Shown in pieces: positions 24,065 to 52,840 of a stretch of DNA of 64,000 nt. A program made the position numbers and the translations under genes. Below the pieces are notes generated by a model. The model was given only the letters and a program-made list of their open reading frames with translations, did not search any database and was not told the origin of the DNA. Numbering within the stretch: the stretch's first letter is position 1; each line of letters begins with the position of its first letter. The stretch is from Sipunculus nudus (lineage: Eukaryota; Annelida; Sipuncula; Golfingiida; Sipunculidae): contig CM049306.1 in assembly GCA_026874595.1 (NCBI GenBank), positions 75,019,642 to 75,083,641 of the forward strand, read 5' to 3'.

Positions 24065-24097
24065 CAGTGGTGATTGCATCCTGCTGGCTGCGCCATT
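24065..24097 (-). other. Candidate primer-binding site next to the 5' LTR
   Basis: Directly after the LTR end on the minus strand the sequence reads AATGGCGCAGCCAGCAGGAT, with TGGCGC in the position where a tRNA 3' end pairs. I cannot say which tRNA. Confidence 0.45.
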
Positions 24098-24400
24098 TGT
24101 GACATGGTCAAGTAGAAGACGTAAGAAGCAATCCCATTAGATTCTGAAAATATGACAGTGAGAACTTGTGAGTCCCCATGTTGCATGTTCGAAGGATGGA
24201 GCTGGACTGAATAATTCAGCTCATCCGTCACCCAAGATTCCAGAAACGTAAAAAAACCCAACAGGACCAGTTTGGTCCTCACAAATAAATCTTAACCACA
24301 ACGTATTGTTATGCGCTTGTTGGTCATGGCACAGCCCGCCAACGAAGCGCACTTCTAGAACGAGGTTTTTAGGCCAAGACACCTAAAGTACATGATTAAA
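24098..24400 (-). repeat. 5' LTR, distal two thirds
   Basis: Matches 19107-19409. It is separated from the rest of the LTR (27637-27788) by an insertion starting at 24401. Confidence 0.92.
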
Positions 24401-24699
24401 CAAGGCCTACAGGCCTAATGCGAACCTGTGCAAAGTTTGGGAGTATGAATGGAGGTTTATTTTTAAAATTTAATATTGATCCTCTTAAGTCCTGCATATC
24501 TACCTAAGTCATTATGATTTCAGCAAAATGGACGTTTCGGACCTGCAAGTTTCAGACAAGGTCATTTTAAAACTAGAATATGGGTAGAATATGTGTATCC
24601 GCAGAAATCAGTGTCGGACGGGTGAAGTGAGGCATGGATAATGTGGCAAGGGGAATAGAGTGAGGTGTATTGCATAATAGCATGGATGTCTGCAGCGTA

Positions 24700-26530
24700 A
24701 ACGTGAATGTAGGTGGTGCCACCTGTCATAAAATCGAGAAAATTGTCTAAGATGGAAAAACCTGGAAAATTTCAGGTGGATAAGTCAAACCACTGCTGAG
24801 ATATGAGTGATTTTATCCTAAGGCAGTGGAACAGATGGATGCTGTGCATAAGTGGTTGCAGGTGGCGCCACCAGTTTTACCAATGATGAAGAGCTATGTG
24901 AGATCTATACACAAGCAAAACTTTGGCCCAATCGGTCAAAAGGTTCCCGAGATATGAGCTTGGATGTCTGCAGAGTAAACCCGAATGTAGGTGGCGCCAC
25001 CTGTCATAAAATCGAGAAAGCTGTCCATGATGTATAAACCTGCAAAATTTCAGGTGAATAAGTCAAACCACTGCTGAGATATGAGGGATTTTATCCCAAG
25101 AAAGATGAACAGGTGGATGCTGTGCATAAGTGGTTGCAAGTGGTGCCACCAGTTTTGCCTATAATGAAGAGCTATGTGAGAACTATACACATGCAAAATT
25201 TTGGCTCAATCGGTCAAACGGTTCCCGAGATATGAGCTTGGATATCTGCAGAGTAAATGTGAATGTAGGTGGCGCCACCTGTCATAAAATCAAGAAAGCT
25301 GTCCAGGCTGTATAAACCTGCAACATTTCAGGTGAATGAGTCACACCACTGCTGAGATATGAGTGATTTTATCCCAAGAAAGATGAACAGATGGATGCTG
25401 TGCATAAGTGGTTGCAAGTGGTGCCACCAGTTTTGCCTATAATGAAGAGCTATGTGAGAACTATACACATGCAAAATTTTGGCTCAATCGGTCAAACGGT
25501 TCCCGAGATATGAGCTTGGATGTCTGCAGAGTAAATGTGAATGTAGGTGGCGCCACCTGTCATAAAATCAAGAAAGCTGTCCAGGCTGTATAAACCTGCA
25601 AAATTTCAGGTGAATGAGTCACACCACTGCTGAGATATGAGTGATTTTATCCCAAGGCAGATGAACAGATGGATGCTGTGCATAAGTGGTTGCAGGTGGC
25701 GCCACCAGTTTTGCCTATGATGAAGAGCTATGTGAGATCTATACAAGCAAAATTTTGGCCCAATCGGTCAAAATTTTCCCGAGATATTAGCTTGGATGTC
25801 TGCAGAGTAAACCTGAATGTAGGTGGCGCCACCTGTCATAAAATCGAGAAAGCTGTCCAGGATGTATAAACCTGCAAAATTTCAGGTGGATAAGTCAATC
25901 CACTGCTGAGATATTAGTGATTTTATCCCAAGGCAGATGAACAGATGGATGCTGTGCATAAATGGTTGCAGGTGGCACCACCAGTTTTGCCTATGATGAA
26001 GAGCTTTGTGAGATCTATACACATGCAAAATTTTGGCCCAATCGGTCAAACGGTTCCCGAGATATGAGCTTGGATGTCTGCAAAGTAAACCTGAATGTAG
26101 GTGGCGCCACCTGTCATAAAATCGAGTAAGCTGTCCAGGATGTATAAACCTGCATAATTTCAGGTGGATAAGTCAATCCACTTCTGAGATATGAGTGATA
26201 TTATCCCAAGGCAGATGAACAGATGGACGATGTGCATAAGTTGTTGCAGGTGGCGCCACCAGTTTTGCCTATGATGAAGAGCTATGTGAGATCTATACAC
26301 AAGCAAAATTTTGGCCCAAACAGTCAAACTGTTCCCATGATATGTGCTTGGAAGTCTGCAGAGTACACGTGAATGTAGGTGGCGCCACCTGTTATAAATC
26401 AAGAAAGCTTTCCTGGATGTATAAACCTTCAAAATTTCAGTTGGAAAAGTCAAACCACTGCTGGGATATGAGTGATATTATCCCAAGGCAGACGAACAGA
26501 TGGACGCTGTCCTAAAGTGGTTGCAGGTAG
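24700..26530. repeat. Tandem array of about 278-bp units
   Basis: About six to seven units repeat with a period near 278 bp (for example at 24852, 25130, 25408, 25686). Each carries two GGTGGCGCCACC palindromes spaced roughly 129 and 149 bp. Shared phrases include caatcggtcaaacggttccc and ctgtcataaaatcgag. Short open frames of 60-66 codons recur in each unit but are by-products of the repeat. Confidence 0.92.
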
Positions 26531-26812
26531 CGCCACCATTTTTAGTGTATGTTATAAAGCTATCAAAGGGCTAAATTTGTGCAAAATTTTTAGCCTGATC
26601 GGTCAAACGGTTCCCGAGATATGTGGGGTTATGTATGGAAACAGACGTACAAATGGACGCTGGCCAGCAAGGAAGGGTCAGAGGTAAAAAAAAATTAGGG
26701 CGGAGTAGTTCACATGTGACCTGATGATAAACCCGATTCGCTCAAAATGCAAACCAAGTTTTTTTTAAAGATATAGTTCCAATAATCTGGGAATTCTGCA
26801 TCTATACATTGT

Positions 26813-26862
26813 GTCTAGACGTCTAGACGCTGTGTCTAGACGTCTAGACACATTGTCTAGAC
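26813..26862. repeat. Cluster of five GTCTAGAC palindromes
   Basis: GTCTAGAC occurs at 26813, 26821, 26834, 26842 and 26855. The two adjacent pairs can fold into a cruciform. Confidence 0.9.
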
Positions 26863-27636
26863 ACCCCCCGAGCCAGGTCAGTTGCCATGGTGATGTCTGG
26901 ACCTCACCTGTTTGTACTGAGTGACCTCTTGACTTGGCTGCTGAAACTCAGCATGCTGTCAAATCTGTTTTCAAACTAAGAAAGCCTTTTCCAATTGGCT
27001 ACAATGCTTTTTTAAAGCTGTATTTACCCAATATATTCTTATAAAACTGGCAGAACCCTACCATAGAATAATTCTTGTAAAGTTTAAACCAATCAGCTTA
27101 ACAGTTTCATCATAAATCAGGGTATAAGCTAGAAGAGTTTAAAATTACATTTTCGCTAGTAAAAAACACATCAATGTAGGTGGCGCCACCAATACCTCAA
27201 TTTCTGATATGACATATGTGACAAACATTGGTATAAAATTTGGTGATTATAGCTCCAGTCGTTTCTGAGATTTTAATTTTAGTGTGCTTTTTTGGACAGA
27301 CGACTAAGTTCAACCTCCTGTAACTCGGCCAAAAATCTCCAAACTGGAACCATTCGAACAAACTTGAGAGAGATTGTTCCAGGAATCATTTCTTTGAAAT
27401 ATTGGACAATTTGGCTGGACAGTTTCGGAGAAGAAGATTTTTAAAGCTTTTTAACCTTTTTCCTATAAAATCTAAGAAAATGCAGTTAGAAAAAAAATAA
27501 ACAAAATCCGATAGAGTTTTTCAGATGACTGATTATTTGCAAAAAATTTGGTGATGCTAGCTTCTGCCGTTTTTGAGATAGCTATGGTTAACGTACAGAC
27601 GATGCACGACGCACGACACACGACGGACGCCGCCGC

Positions 27637-27788
27637 AATAGAGCATGAGTACATTGTTAACATGCTTTTAGGCCAAGACAAAGTACATGGTTCATATATT
27701 ATATCATTACATACCTGTCTCGAGTTTAACAACCTTTTACATGCATATATTTCAACAAACATTATTATATTAACTCGAGCAGGTTACA
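27637..27788 (-). repeat. 5' LTR, proximal third
   Basis: Matches 19410-19561, including the TGTAACC start in element orientation. This is the outer boundary of the Gypsy element. Confidence 0.9.
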
Positions 27789-29850
27789 CTTGTATGTCTT
27801 TTTAATACTGTGAACTTACAACTGCCATTTTTTTTTTTTTTTTGCAGTGGGGGTCCTTTTCTTATGTCAACTTCCAGAGGACAGAATACACTGTACCAAA
27901 ATATTACTCAAGTTGTGCCTCGCCTGTTACATCATTGTTATCATGAACCCAGTCTCTTAGTTTTATTAATTGACTACTGTATTAGAGACAAGAGAAAGGA
28001 AAGATGTTAACTGCCCTACTCGCTGATTGTGATCAACTACACTGTTTGGAATTAAATAATGCATGATGCATGCTGGGCGAGATTGTTTCACCATCGGAGC
28101 TCCTACCTGAGACACACAAAATCGCAGTCACACTCAAGACAACACAACTGCATGGTTAAAAAATTCAAATCAATAGACTGCAATTTCAATTTTTATTCTG
28201 GTTATATTAAAATGCCAAAATCACCCAAAAAGTATAATTAACTAAATTTAAAGCTTAAATCCATATAGATGTATTAAAGATATATTTGAGATGTTTCATT
28301 GTTTCATCTAAGACAGCTAAGACTTACTGCAAGCCACCAGACTACTTTTGACCTTCATAGACCTGAATACATATATAACTGGGGCAGATTTAGTGGATTG
28401 GGGGTGTAGGGGACACGTGTCTCCTCTGCTCAACAATGAAAAACACTGATTATGCATCTCACAGGGTAAGATTAATACATGTAACTGTACAGTAACTCCC
28501 TTTATAATTATTATAAGTATACAGTACACCCTTCATAATATAGACCTTGACAGTCCATAAAAAACATAATAAACAAAATTCTGGAAAACCCATCAGACAG
28601 CAAAGTGTAATTGGGAGTTTTGGTGTCTAATAAAAAATATATAAAGAACAAACCTTGTAAAAATATATTCTCAAAGAATTATTAATGCATATCAATTTTG
28701 TACATTCATACGAATTTGGGCCTTGTAAGAGCAGCTAGAGAAAACATTGAAGCATAATAGTTATTACCAGTACCAATGTCCGCATGTTATTCCAGGATAA
28801 TTTTTTATACATAAACATTTCAGGCCTAAAGGTTGCAGGAGTTATTACACGGATTGCTTAAGAAAATAATCTCTGAGTTACACTGAATAAGTACAAGACA
28901 ATTAAAAATATGCAAAGTTTATGCTGATGACATGTTCACCACTTGAGAACTGAGAAACAAAGTTGTATTTCGTTGAGCTGATGATATCAGTCAATGCCAA
29001 ATCAGATATGACCAACCTATGTGACATCTTTGTGAGGTCACTATCGTCTTTAAAACAGCTCCAAGGCCCCCAGAAATTGAAAGTCTTCTATGTAGGAATG
29101 TACTTTCCAGCTTTCCGCTAAAAAACAATCCATATTCAAGTGATATAAACAACACCACAGGGGCACAATGTAAATGCTTTTTACTTCACATTACATTACT
29201 TCACACAACATTGACAGAAAATCTGCATATATATAGTTGAGGCTAAACGTTATTTGTATAATATTTTCTTAAAACAATTATTGAGAAAAAAAATGTTTGT
29301 TTAGGCAAGTTACGTCACTGGTCAGTGAAAATAATAGTGTAAAAGTACCCAAACAGATCAAATGAAATGAATACTTAATTTATCAGGTAACATTTAAATA
29401 TGCTGTAACAGGTGAAATACAGGTGATATGTACAAGCCAACAAGCTGTAAATATATTTCATTGTGATATAAAATTATTCCACATAGAATTTCTGTCATCG
29501 ATCACAATTCTCTTTGCAATTCTTTTTCCAATCCTATGACTTTCCAATTGAAATTGTATAGTATACGGACAATTACAAGGTCAATATATGCGCACAATTA
29601 AATACATTTAAGATTTATGAAATATTCTGTTTACGTGTATATTATAAGCACAGTCATTGATTTTGGTGTACCTTTTGTCCATGTTTAGTTTTTTGTAACT
29701 TCATGTCCATGTTATTTGGTTTTGGAAAAAAATAAACCAATGAGCATAAAGTACAATGATTTGCATAACTCTATTTTACATAATTCTTCAATTAATAATT
29801 GGGTTTATTTTCACGGATTCAATTATTATTATTCAATAATCATAGTTAAA
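27789..29850. other. Intergenic DNA, no gene seen
   Basis: AT-rich DNA between the Gypsy element and the LINE. A T17 tract lies near 27827. A stretch near 28380-28425 (cagatttagtggattggggg) resembles a transposon end but has no partner. Confidence 0.45.
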
Positions 29851-29854
29851 TTTG

Positions 29855-31390
29855 AAACATGATTCTGCCATGAAGAAATATGCGGATGTTTTTATTCCAA
29901 TTTTCTGTCAATTGTGTCATATGTCTTTTTACAGTTGTGAAGTTCCAGCACCTTTGAAATCGACTATTGTAACCCCCATATTGAAGAAAAGCAGTCTTGA
30001 TGGACATGTTGTAAAGCACTATCGGCCCAATATCTAACATTTCGTTCCTTAATAAGGTGTTAGAAAAGATCGTTGCCACTCGTATCACTTCATATATGAA
30101 GGAAAATCATTTGTATGAAGACCAACAGTCTGCATATAGACCTTTTCATAGCACTGAAACATGCCTGCTCAAAGTATATAACAATCTTCTCTGGGCTATG
30201 GACTCCCAACAAGTATCCATTCTCATACTATTGGATTTAGTATACAGTGTCCGTGTATTAGTGTTGTAGGTCGTAAGTCTTCTCCAACTGAGATCACATA
30301 CGGTGTTCCACAAGGTTCTATGCTGGGATCTCTGTTTTTACAATTTACACATTACCACTTGGTGAATTAGTACGACAGCATGGAATGGAATATCATTTTT
30401 ATGCTGATGACAGTCAAATTTATGAATCATTTAAACCAGAATCAAAGGTTCCTAATTCTACCATTGAAACATGTTTGCACATAGGTGTTTGGATGTGTCA
30501 GAATCTGCTTAAACTCAGTGCTGATAAAACTGAGGTTCTGATTATCGGTACAAACCAGCAGAGGTAAAAAATTCAGTTGAAAACTCTTAACATATTTGAC
30601 TCTGTAGTTGTGCCAACAAACATTGCTAGAAACCTGGGGGTAGTGTTTGGCCAAGGGCTTTGCCTTGACAAGCATGTAGATAATATTTGTAGTTTGGATT
30701 TTTACCACATTCTTTATATAGCTAGGATAAACGGTTTCCTAATTCAAGATTCACTAATAACATTAATTCATGCGTTCATCAGTTCAAGGATTGACTGTTC
30801 CAACTCTTTGCTATGTGGTCTTCCTAGCAAGTTACTGGACCGGCTACAGAGAGTGCAGAATGCAGCTGCTAGGCTTGTAACTGGTGCCAAGAAGCGCGAC
30901 CACATTACACCAATACTTAAAGAACTCCATTGGCTCCCGGTGCGACAGGGCATTGATTTTAAAATTTTATTATTAGTATACAAAGCTATAAATGGTCAAT
31001 CGCCTATTTACATTAGGAACCTCTTAACTTTTTATGTTCCAGTCAGGCAGCTTAGGTCATCTAAGGGCTTTTAGTAATTCCTAAAGCATAAGGTGAGATG
31101 TGTCGTTCGAGAGCTTTCTCAGCTGTGGCACCAAGGTTGCGGAATGAACATTCGCACTCAATCAGAGTTTCACCATCTTTAGCTTCTTTTAAAAGAAATC
31201 TTCAAACTTACCTTTTTATATTAGCTTTTGGTAGTTCTTAGAAATTAGGGTTTTCTTTTAGGAATCTTTGCTTTAGTGGGAATCTACATTTTATGTTTTA
31301 GTAAAACTGTGCTTTGTGTCTTGTAAAGCGCTTTTGATAACTATTTTGTTGAATTAGCGCTATATAAATTAAATATATTATTATTATTAT
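29855..31390 (+). mobile_element. CR1/L2-group LINE, 5' truncated and decayed
   Basis: Reverse transcriptase blocks appear in three frames. First comes APLKSTIVTPILKKSSLD, then LEKIVATRITSYMKE with a one-base frameshift between them. After an internal deletion comes YGVPQGSMLGS, then EYHFYADDSQIY with the catalytic YADD intact. The C-terminal stretch is typical of CR1/L2 (LDRLQRVQNAAARLVTGA, LKELHWLPVRQ). The 3' UTR ends GCGCTATATAAATT followed by (ATT)n, the usual tail of this group. The 5' region with ORF1 and endonuclease is absent. It lies about 170 bp beyond the 3' end of FAXC copy C, in opposite orientation. Confidence 0.9.
30577..31074 (+). pseudogene. LINE reverse transcriptase C-terminal domain
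   Basis: The longest surviving open frame of the LINE (165 codons). It covers the thumb and C-terminal region after the YADD motif; RLVTGAKKRDHITPILKEL and FKILLLVYKAINGQSP are recognisable. A stop separates it from the palm segment at 30385-30567. Confidence 0.85.
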
Positions 31391-31559
31391 GAAAAAAAAA
31401 TATAGGAAATTATACAAGACAATTGTTTTCACCAGAAGCAATTGCAAATATATGAGTCTGTGGAAGCCCTCAAAATATACATAAAGACATGATTTGTTAG
31501 CATACAGCTTGACATTATCTCGAGACGATAAGCTGTTCTGGTGGTGAGCCCTTCTCGTT
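31391..31559. other. 3' flank of FAXC copy C
   Basis: A short spacer. On the minus strand, the part next to the stop (GAGAAGGGCTCACC) matches the 3' UTR of copy A. Confidence 0.6.
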
Positions 31560-49715
<18,156 letters not shown>

Positions 49716-50148
49716 TTATTATATATCAGACAAAAAATTAATTCGGCCAATGAAGAAAATAAAGATAGCTCTTTCATCATTCATTGTAAAGGTTCTAGAC
49801 TAGCGCTAAACTGTCTGCATGCTTGTGGCTGGGTGTTCAGACATTCAATGCTGGGTGGGCGTGGCTGCTGTAGCTCTGCTTACTCATCTAACTTCTCTAC
49901 TCGTCCTTGTTATCGTAAGATCTGGATCTATACTGAGAATGCGTTTTGGATACCTTCGCACTTTGCTTGTAGTGATATCTAGTTTTATATTCACGGACAT
50001 CGCTTCATTTTCTGCTTATAACATGTGGAGGCCAACACCTGGAATCTAACTGATGTTGGCCTCAGCTTGCTAGAGTCAGCATGATAAGCTTGAACACCGA
50101 CTCAATTTTCAAAAAGTTCAGTTTAATTCCCACGCAGGTATATATACA

Positions 50149-51018
50149 GGGAAGTCTCGTTATATCGGGGTCCGTTACAACGGAAGACTCGAGTTACGGA
50201 CAAATCTCTAGGGAACAATCAAGTGAAAGTTAACATTGGCTTCGATATAACGGAAAACTCGAGTTCAAGATCCGAACGAACTTACATGAAACAAAATGAA
50301 CCTCGCCCTTATATTCAGAATCGTTATAATGAACTATAGTGGCGGCGGTCAGGTCCAAGTTTCCCCAGTTGTTTGATCTTTATTTAACCCAGCCTTGACG
50401 GCTAATGACGGGCTTATTAATACATGACAGGCCAGGTTTTCACAACCAGGCTATAGTCGAGTGGTTAATGGTTATGTCACCGCTGTTTACTCCCCTGTCT
50501 TGCTTGAGCGCAGGCGTGTTCACACCTCGCGTTATGCTTGATTAGTTAGTGAGATCGATGTCAAATTGTCTGGTAAATAACCTTGTCACATACCTCATTA
50601 ATTGAGAATCAAAAGATACCATAAAGTATATTTAGCCAAACAATTATGGCATAATTATCCAAACAATGTAGCTTTGAATAATTAGATATAAATAGGATAT
50701 GATCTTGCTCTGATGACCATTCAGTCTTCAGACCGTCAGACTCACAACACGATATTCAGGATGGATCAACCGCCAGCAAAGAGACGTCCCTTGCTAACAC
50801 ACTGAAGAATTTTTGGCATGCCCCAACAGTGCTGGATTCACCATACGGATGTAAACAGGCTAGCATCACGTATTATTTCACGAGAGAATTTGTCAGCAGA
50901 TTATGTACATTAACGTTGAAAATTTTGCTTTGTATATATGTTCATTATGTAATTAACACGTTTTATTTTATATGAACTTTTTGTTCTTTTTGGATCGATT
51001 CGTTACAGTTCCCTTTAC
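50149..51018 (+). mobile_element. Candidate pogo/Tigger-like non-autonomous element
   Basis: The left end TACAGGGAAGTCTCGTTATA and nearby gttacaacggaag, tataacggaaaactcgag phrases resemble Tigger/pogo termini ('CTCGTTATAACGG' words, family knowledge). The right end read in reverse, TAAAGGGAACTGTAACGA, is an imperfect match with TA outside. Inside, ATGGATCAACCGCCAGCAAA could be a transposase start but stops after 14 codons. Confidence 0.35.
50687..50727 (+). promoter_or_regulatory. Possible TATA/initiator core promoter
   Basis: TATAAATA at 50687-50694 is followed by TCAGTCT at 50721-50727, close to the arthropod-style initiator TCAGT. Spacing is slightly long (about 36 bp to the A). The ATG of the short frame MDQPPAKRR lies downstream at about 50761. 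Confidence 0.3.
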
Positions 51019-51735
51019 TCACTGAAGTCTCCATACCCCTCATATAGGGACAAACCGGGGATATCGGCAGAGTGGCCTTTATGCCTTGATCAGACAGGCA
51101 CCATTTGTCAAGCCTGGTCAGCATGCTCCCCTACTGTGCTTGCCTCTTGACAGTACCAGAGTCTGCACAGTATCTGTTTACCCACTGAGCGCTTTCCTGC
51201 GCTTGACTCTGGACCTAATATGCATGTATGGGTACTATGAAAACTGATATATAAACGTGTATATGTATAAATACATATGTATTAATTATTATTACTACTA
51301 TATGTCATATATTTTAGAGTATGAAAATATACATTTTTTATTTTCAATTATGAACCATGGTTTTATTAAGGTAAGTTACAGGTGCATTGGGAGAGTATGG
51401 GAGGGGGTATCCCCCTTCCATTTTGGGAAATGATTTTAATAAGCAATGTAAAGAGGACATTTAGAGGCAATTTTCACCTAAAAAATGAGGATTACCTGTT
51501 CCTGAAAAATTGTTCTCTTATGTTTTTGCGTTATGTAGTCAAACTGTTTAAAGGTTTAATATTTAATATATATTTCTTCAAAATTAAGATATAAATTCCA
51601 ATCGTTTTCAGCATGTTAAAGTTATAATGGCACAAAGACGCATTTACGTTTATAACTTGCAAAACATTATCCTTTACATGTAATGCTCGAAGTGAAATAA
51701 CTGATATTTTGAAGTCTTATGTTAAACTTTGCATT

Positions 51736-51862
51736 ATACCGGGGCCCGTGGTCTCGTCAGCAAAGAGGAAACTATAAGAGCACAGATCGCGAGTTTCAGT
51801 ACCGGTATCACCAGATGAGCCGTGAGATTGTTCACGCTCGACCCCAACCAGAGCCTGGTGCT
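51736..51862. mobile_element. Possible tRNA-derived SINE fragment
   Basis: GGGGCCCGTGGTCTCGTCAG resembles a tRNA A-box region and CGCGAGTTTCAGTACC a degraded B-box. A conserved-looking body follows (ccagatgagccgtgagattg). No tail or target duplication was seen. Confidence 0.35.
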
Positions 51863-52033
51863 CTGCAGATGTTCTGCAGCTGTTAATAAATATCCTCAAC
51901 TAATGAATTTGATAGTAATAAACTGCAGATAACCTAAATAAAATCAAATTGCTTATTAATAAAAAGAAATATGAAAAATGAAAATTAATCACGAAAATTG
52001 GGAAATTAGATAATATGAGCGATATTGCAGCTC

Positions 52034-52165
52034 AGCCCCTCTGGATCGGCCACTGATAGAAAAGGCAATTGGATATATAAATATTTGTATTAGATTAAAT
52101 GAAATTCCGAAAGGACGGCGAGAACTGGGTGCAACTGGGGGGGGGGGCATGCCCCCTCCTCCCCC
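52034..52165 (-). mobile_element. hAT-like MITE fragment
   Basis: On the minus strand CAGTGGCCGATCCAGAGGGG is a variant of the hAT-like end seen at 3344-3363 and 7054-7073. A G-run and GGGGGGCATGCCCCC motif at 52138-52163 belongs to the same kind of element. Confidence 0.4.
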
Positions 52166-52168
52166 TGA

Positions 52169-52170
52169 TA

Positions 52171-52226
<56 letters not shown>
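52169..52226. repeat. (TA)n microsatellite
   Basis: About 50 bp of TA, next to the inverted-repeat element. Confidence 0.95.
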
Positions 52227-52229
<3 letters not shown>

Positions 52230-52290
52230 GGTAGTGTTACCCTCCGGTGTAAAGTGCTCTATGACCTATATAGACTAGGCCAGAGCGGTA

Positions 52291-52442
52291 TAACTCTGGA
52301 GAAAAACAACACTTAATTCACAAAAGTCTGTTTCACGGGGTGCGACCCGATCATCAGGTGAATGTGGTTAGAATCACCTGATGATCGGGTCGCACCCCGT
52401 GAAACAGACTGTTGTGAATTAAGTGTTGTTTTTCTCCAGAGT

Positions 52443-52444
<2 letters not shown>
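52291..52444. repeat. 71-bp inverted repeat with 12-bp loop
   Basis: 52291-52361 and 52374-52444 are reverse complements with one mismatch, separated by ATGTGGTTAGAA. The arms run from TAACTCTGGAGAAAAACAAC to CCGATCATCAGGTGA. TA tracts lie on both sides. The right arm carries a hammerhead-like core (listed next). The structure may be two head-to-head termini of a Penelope-like or retrozyme-like element. Confidence 0.95.
52374..52417 (+). ncRNA. Hammerhead ribozyme candidate (type I, short stem III)
   Basis: CUGAUGA (52378-52384) and GAAA (52401-52404) are the two invariant blocks. Stem I is UCAC/GUGA (52374-52377 with 52414-52417). Stem II is CGGG/CCCG, after a U-U mismatch at its base. Stem III is ACA/UGU (52404-52406 with 52410-52412) around GAC. 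The predicted cleavage triplet is GUU, ending at 52413. Short stem III hammerheads are known in Penelope-like elements and animal retrozymes. The mirror copy in the left arm has the one mismatch exactly in stem III and the cleavage triplet (UUU), so only this strand seems competent. The non-paired base of stem II is a caution. Confidence 0.6.
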
Positions 52445-52479
<35 letters not shown>

Positions 52480-52484
52480 GTATG
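52443..52484. repeat. (TA)n and (TGTA)n microsatellite
   Basis: A TA tract passing into a short TGTA tract. Confidence 0.92.
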
Positions 52485-52661
52485 CAGAACTAAGTGAACT
52501 CAGAAATTCTATAATCACTGGCAGAGGATTACGTTGACACTCATGGAGTTTTTTAATAAAAAACATCCAGCCAAATAACGATCAGTCTGCATGACTATCA
52601 CCTAGAGTGCTTACACTGACTAATTCCCCCGAGTTTCAATAATATTGTTTTGTGTAGGTCC

Positions 52662-52663
<2 letters not shown>

Positions 52664-52709
<46 letters not shown>
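52664..52709. repeat. (GA)n microsatellite
   Basis: About 23 GA units, followed by GT-rich DNA. Confidence 0.95.
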
Positions 52710-52712
<3 letters not shown>

Positions 52713-52764
52713 TGTCAGAAAGAATGTGTGTTAGAGAGGGAGAGAGTGTGTGTGTGTCTGAGTG

Positions 52765-52766
<2 letters not shown>

Positions 52767-52829
<63 letters not shown>

Positions 52830-52840
52830 TATAAATATAA
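52767..52840. repeat. (TA)n microsatellite, interrupted
   Basis: Two TA tracts broken by TTAT. Long tyrosine-isoleucine open frames here are artefacts. Confidence 0.95.

Larger units (their letters stand above)
24401..27636. mobile_element. 3.2 kb insertion in the 5' LTR
   Basis: The LTR halves join cleanly around an A-rich point, so all of this DNA arrived after the Gypsy element. It consists of a short left part, an array of 278-bp repeats, five GTCTAGAC palindromes at 26813-26862, one more GGTGGCGCCACC at 27180 and a right end of acgacgcacgac-like repeats. I found no transposase and no clear inverted termini, so the class is unknown. A non-autonomous or rolling-circle element is possible. 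Confidence 0.8.
19107..27788 (-). mobile_element. Gypsy-family LTR retrotransposon, gag-less and interrupted
   Basis: On the minus strand the order is 5' LTR, protease, reverse transcriptase, RNase H, integrase, polypurine tract, 3' LTR; this order is diagnostic of Gypsy. The LTRs start TGTAACC and end GTCACA, and each is 455 bp once the insertion is removed. Only about 40 bp separate the 5' LTR from protease-coding sequence, so gag is missing. The 5' LTR is split by DNA from 24401 to 27636. The reading frame carries in-frame stops, frameshifts, a 202-bp internal duplication and a mutated RT catalytic residue, so this copy cannot be autonomous. The 5-bp flanks do not match exactly (tctta and cttgt). 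Confidence 0.92.

Noticed and set aside
24852..25869. Three to four similar 61-66-codon open frames in a row (MVASGATSF type)
   Set aside because: They are the same frame read in successive 278-bp repeats, with no start context, splice sites or similarity to known proteins.
24700..26530. CRISPR-like array
   Set aside because: Units are 278 bp and contiguous with no unique spacers, and the DNA is eukaryotic.
49819..50049. Hydrophobic plus-strand frame (LVAGCSDIQCWVGVAAV)
   Set aside because: Considered as a membrane anchor exon for FAXC, but it is on the wrong strand for copy C and has no splice context.
52374..52417. Bacterial-style terminator hairpin
   Set aside because: The inverted repeat is 71 bp long in animal DNA and carries hammerhead blocks. 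A rho-independent terminator makes no sense here.
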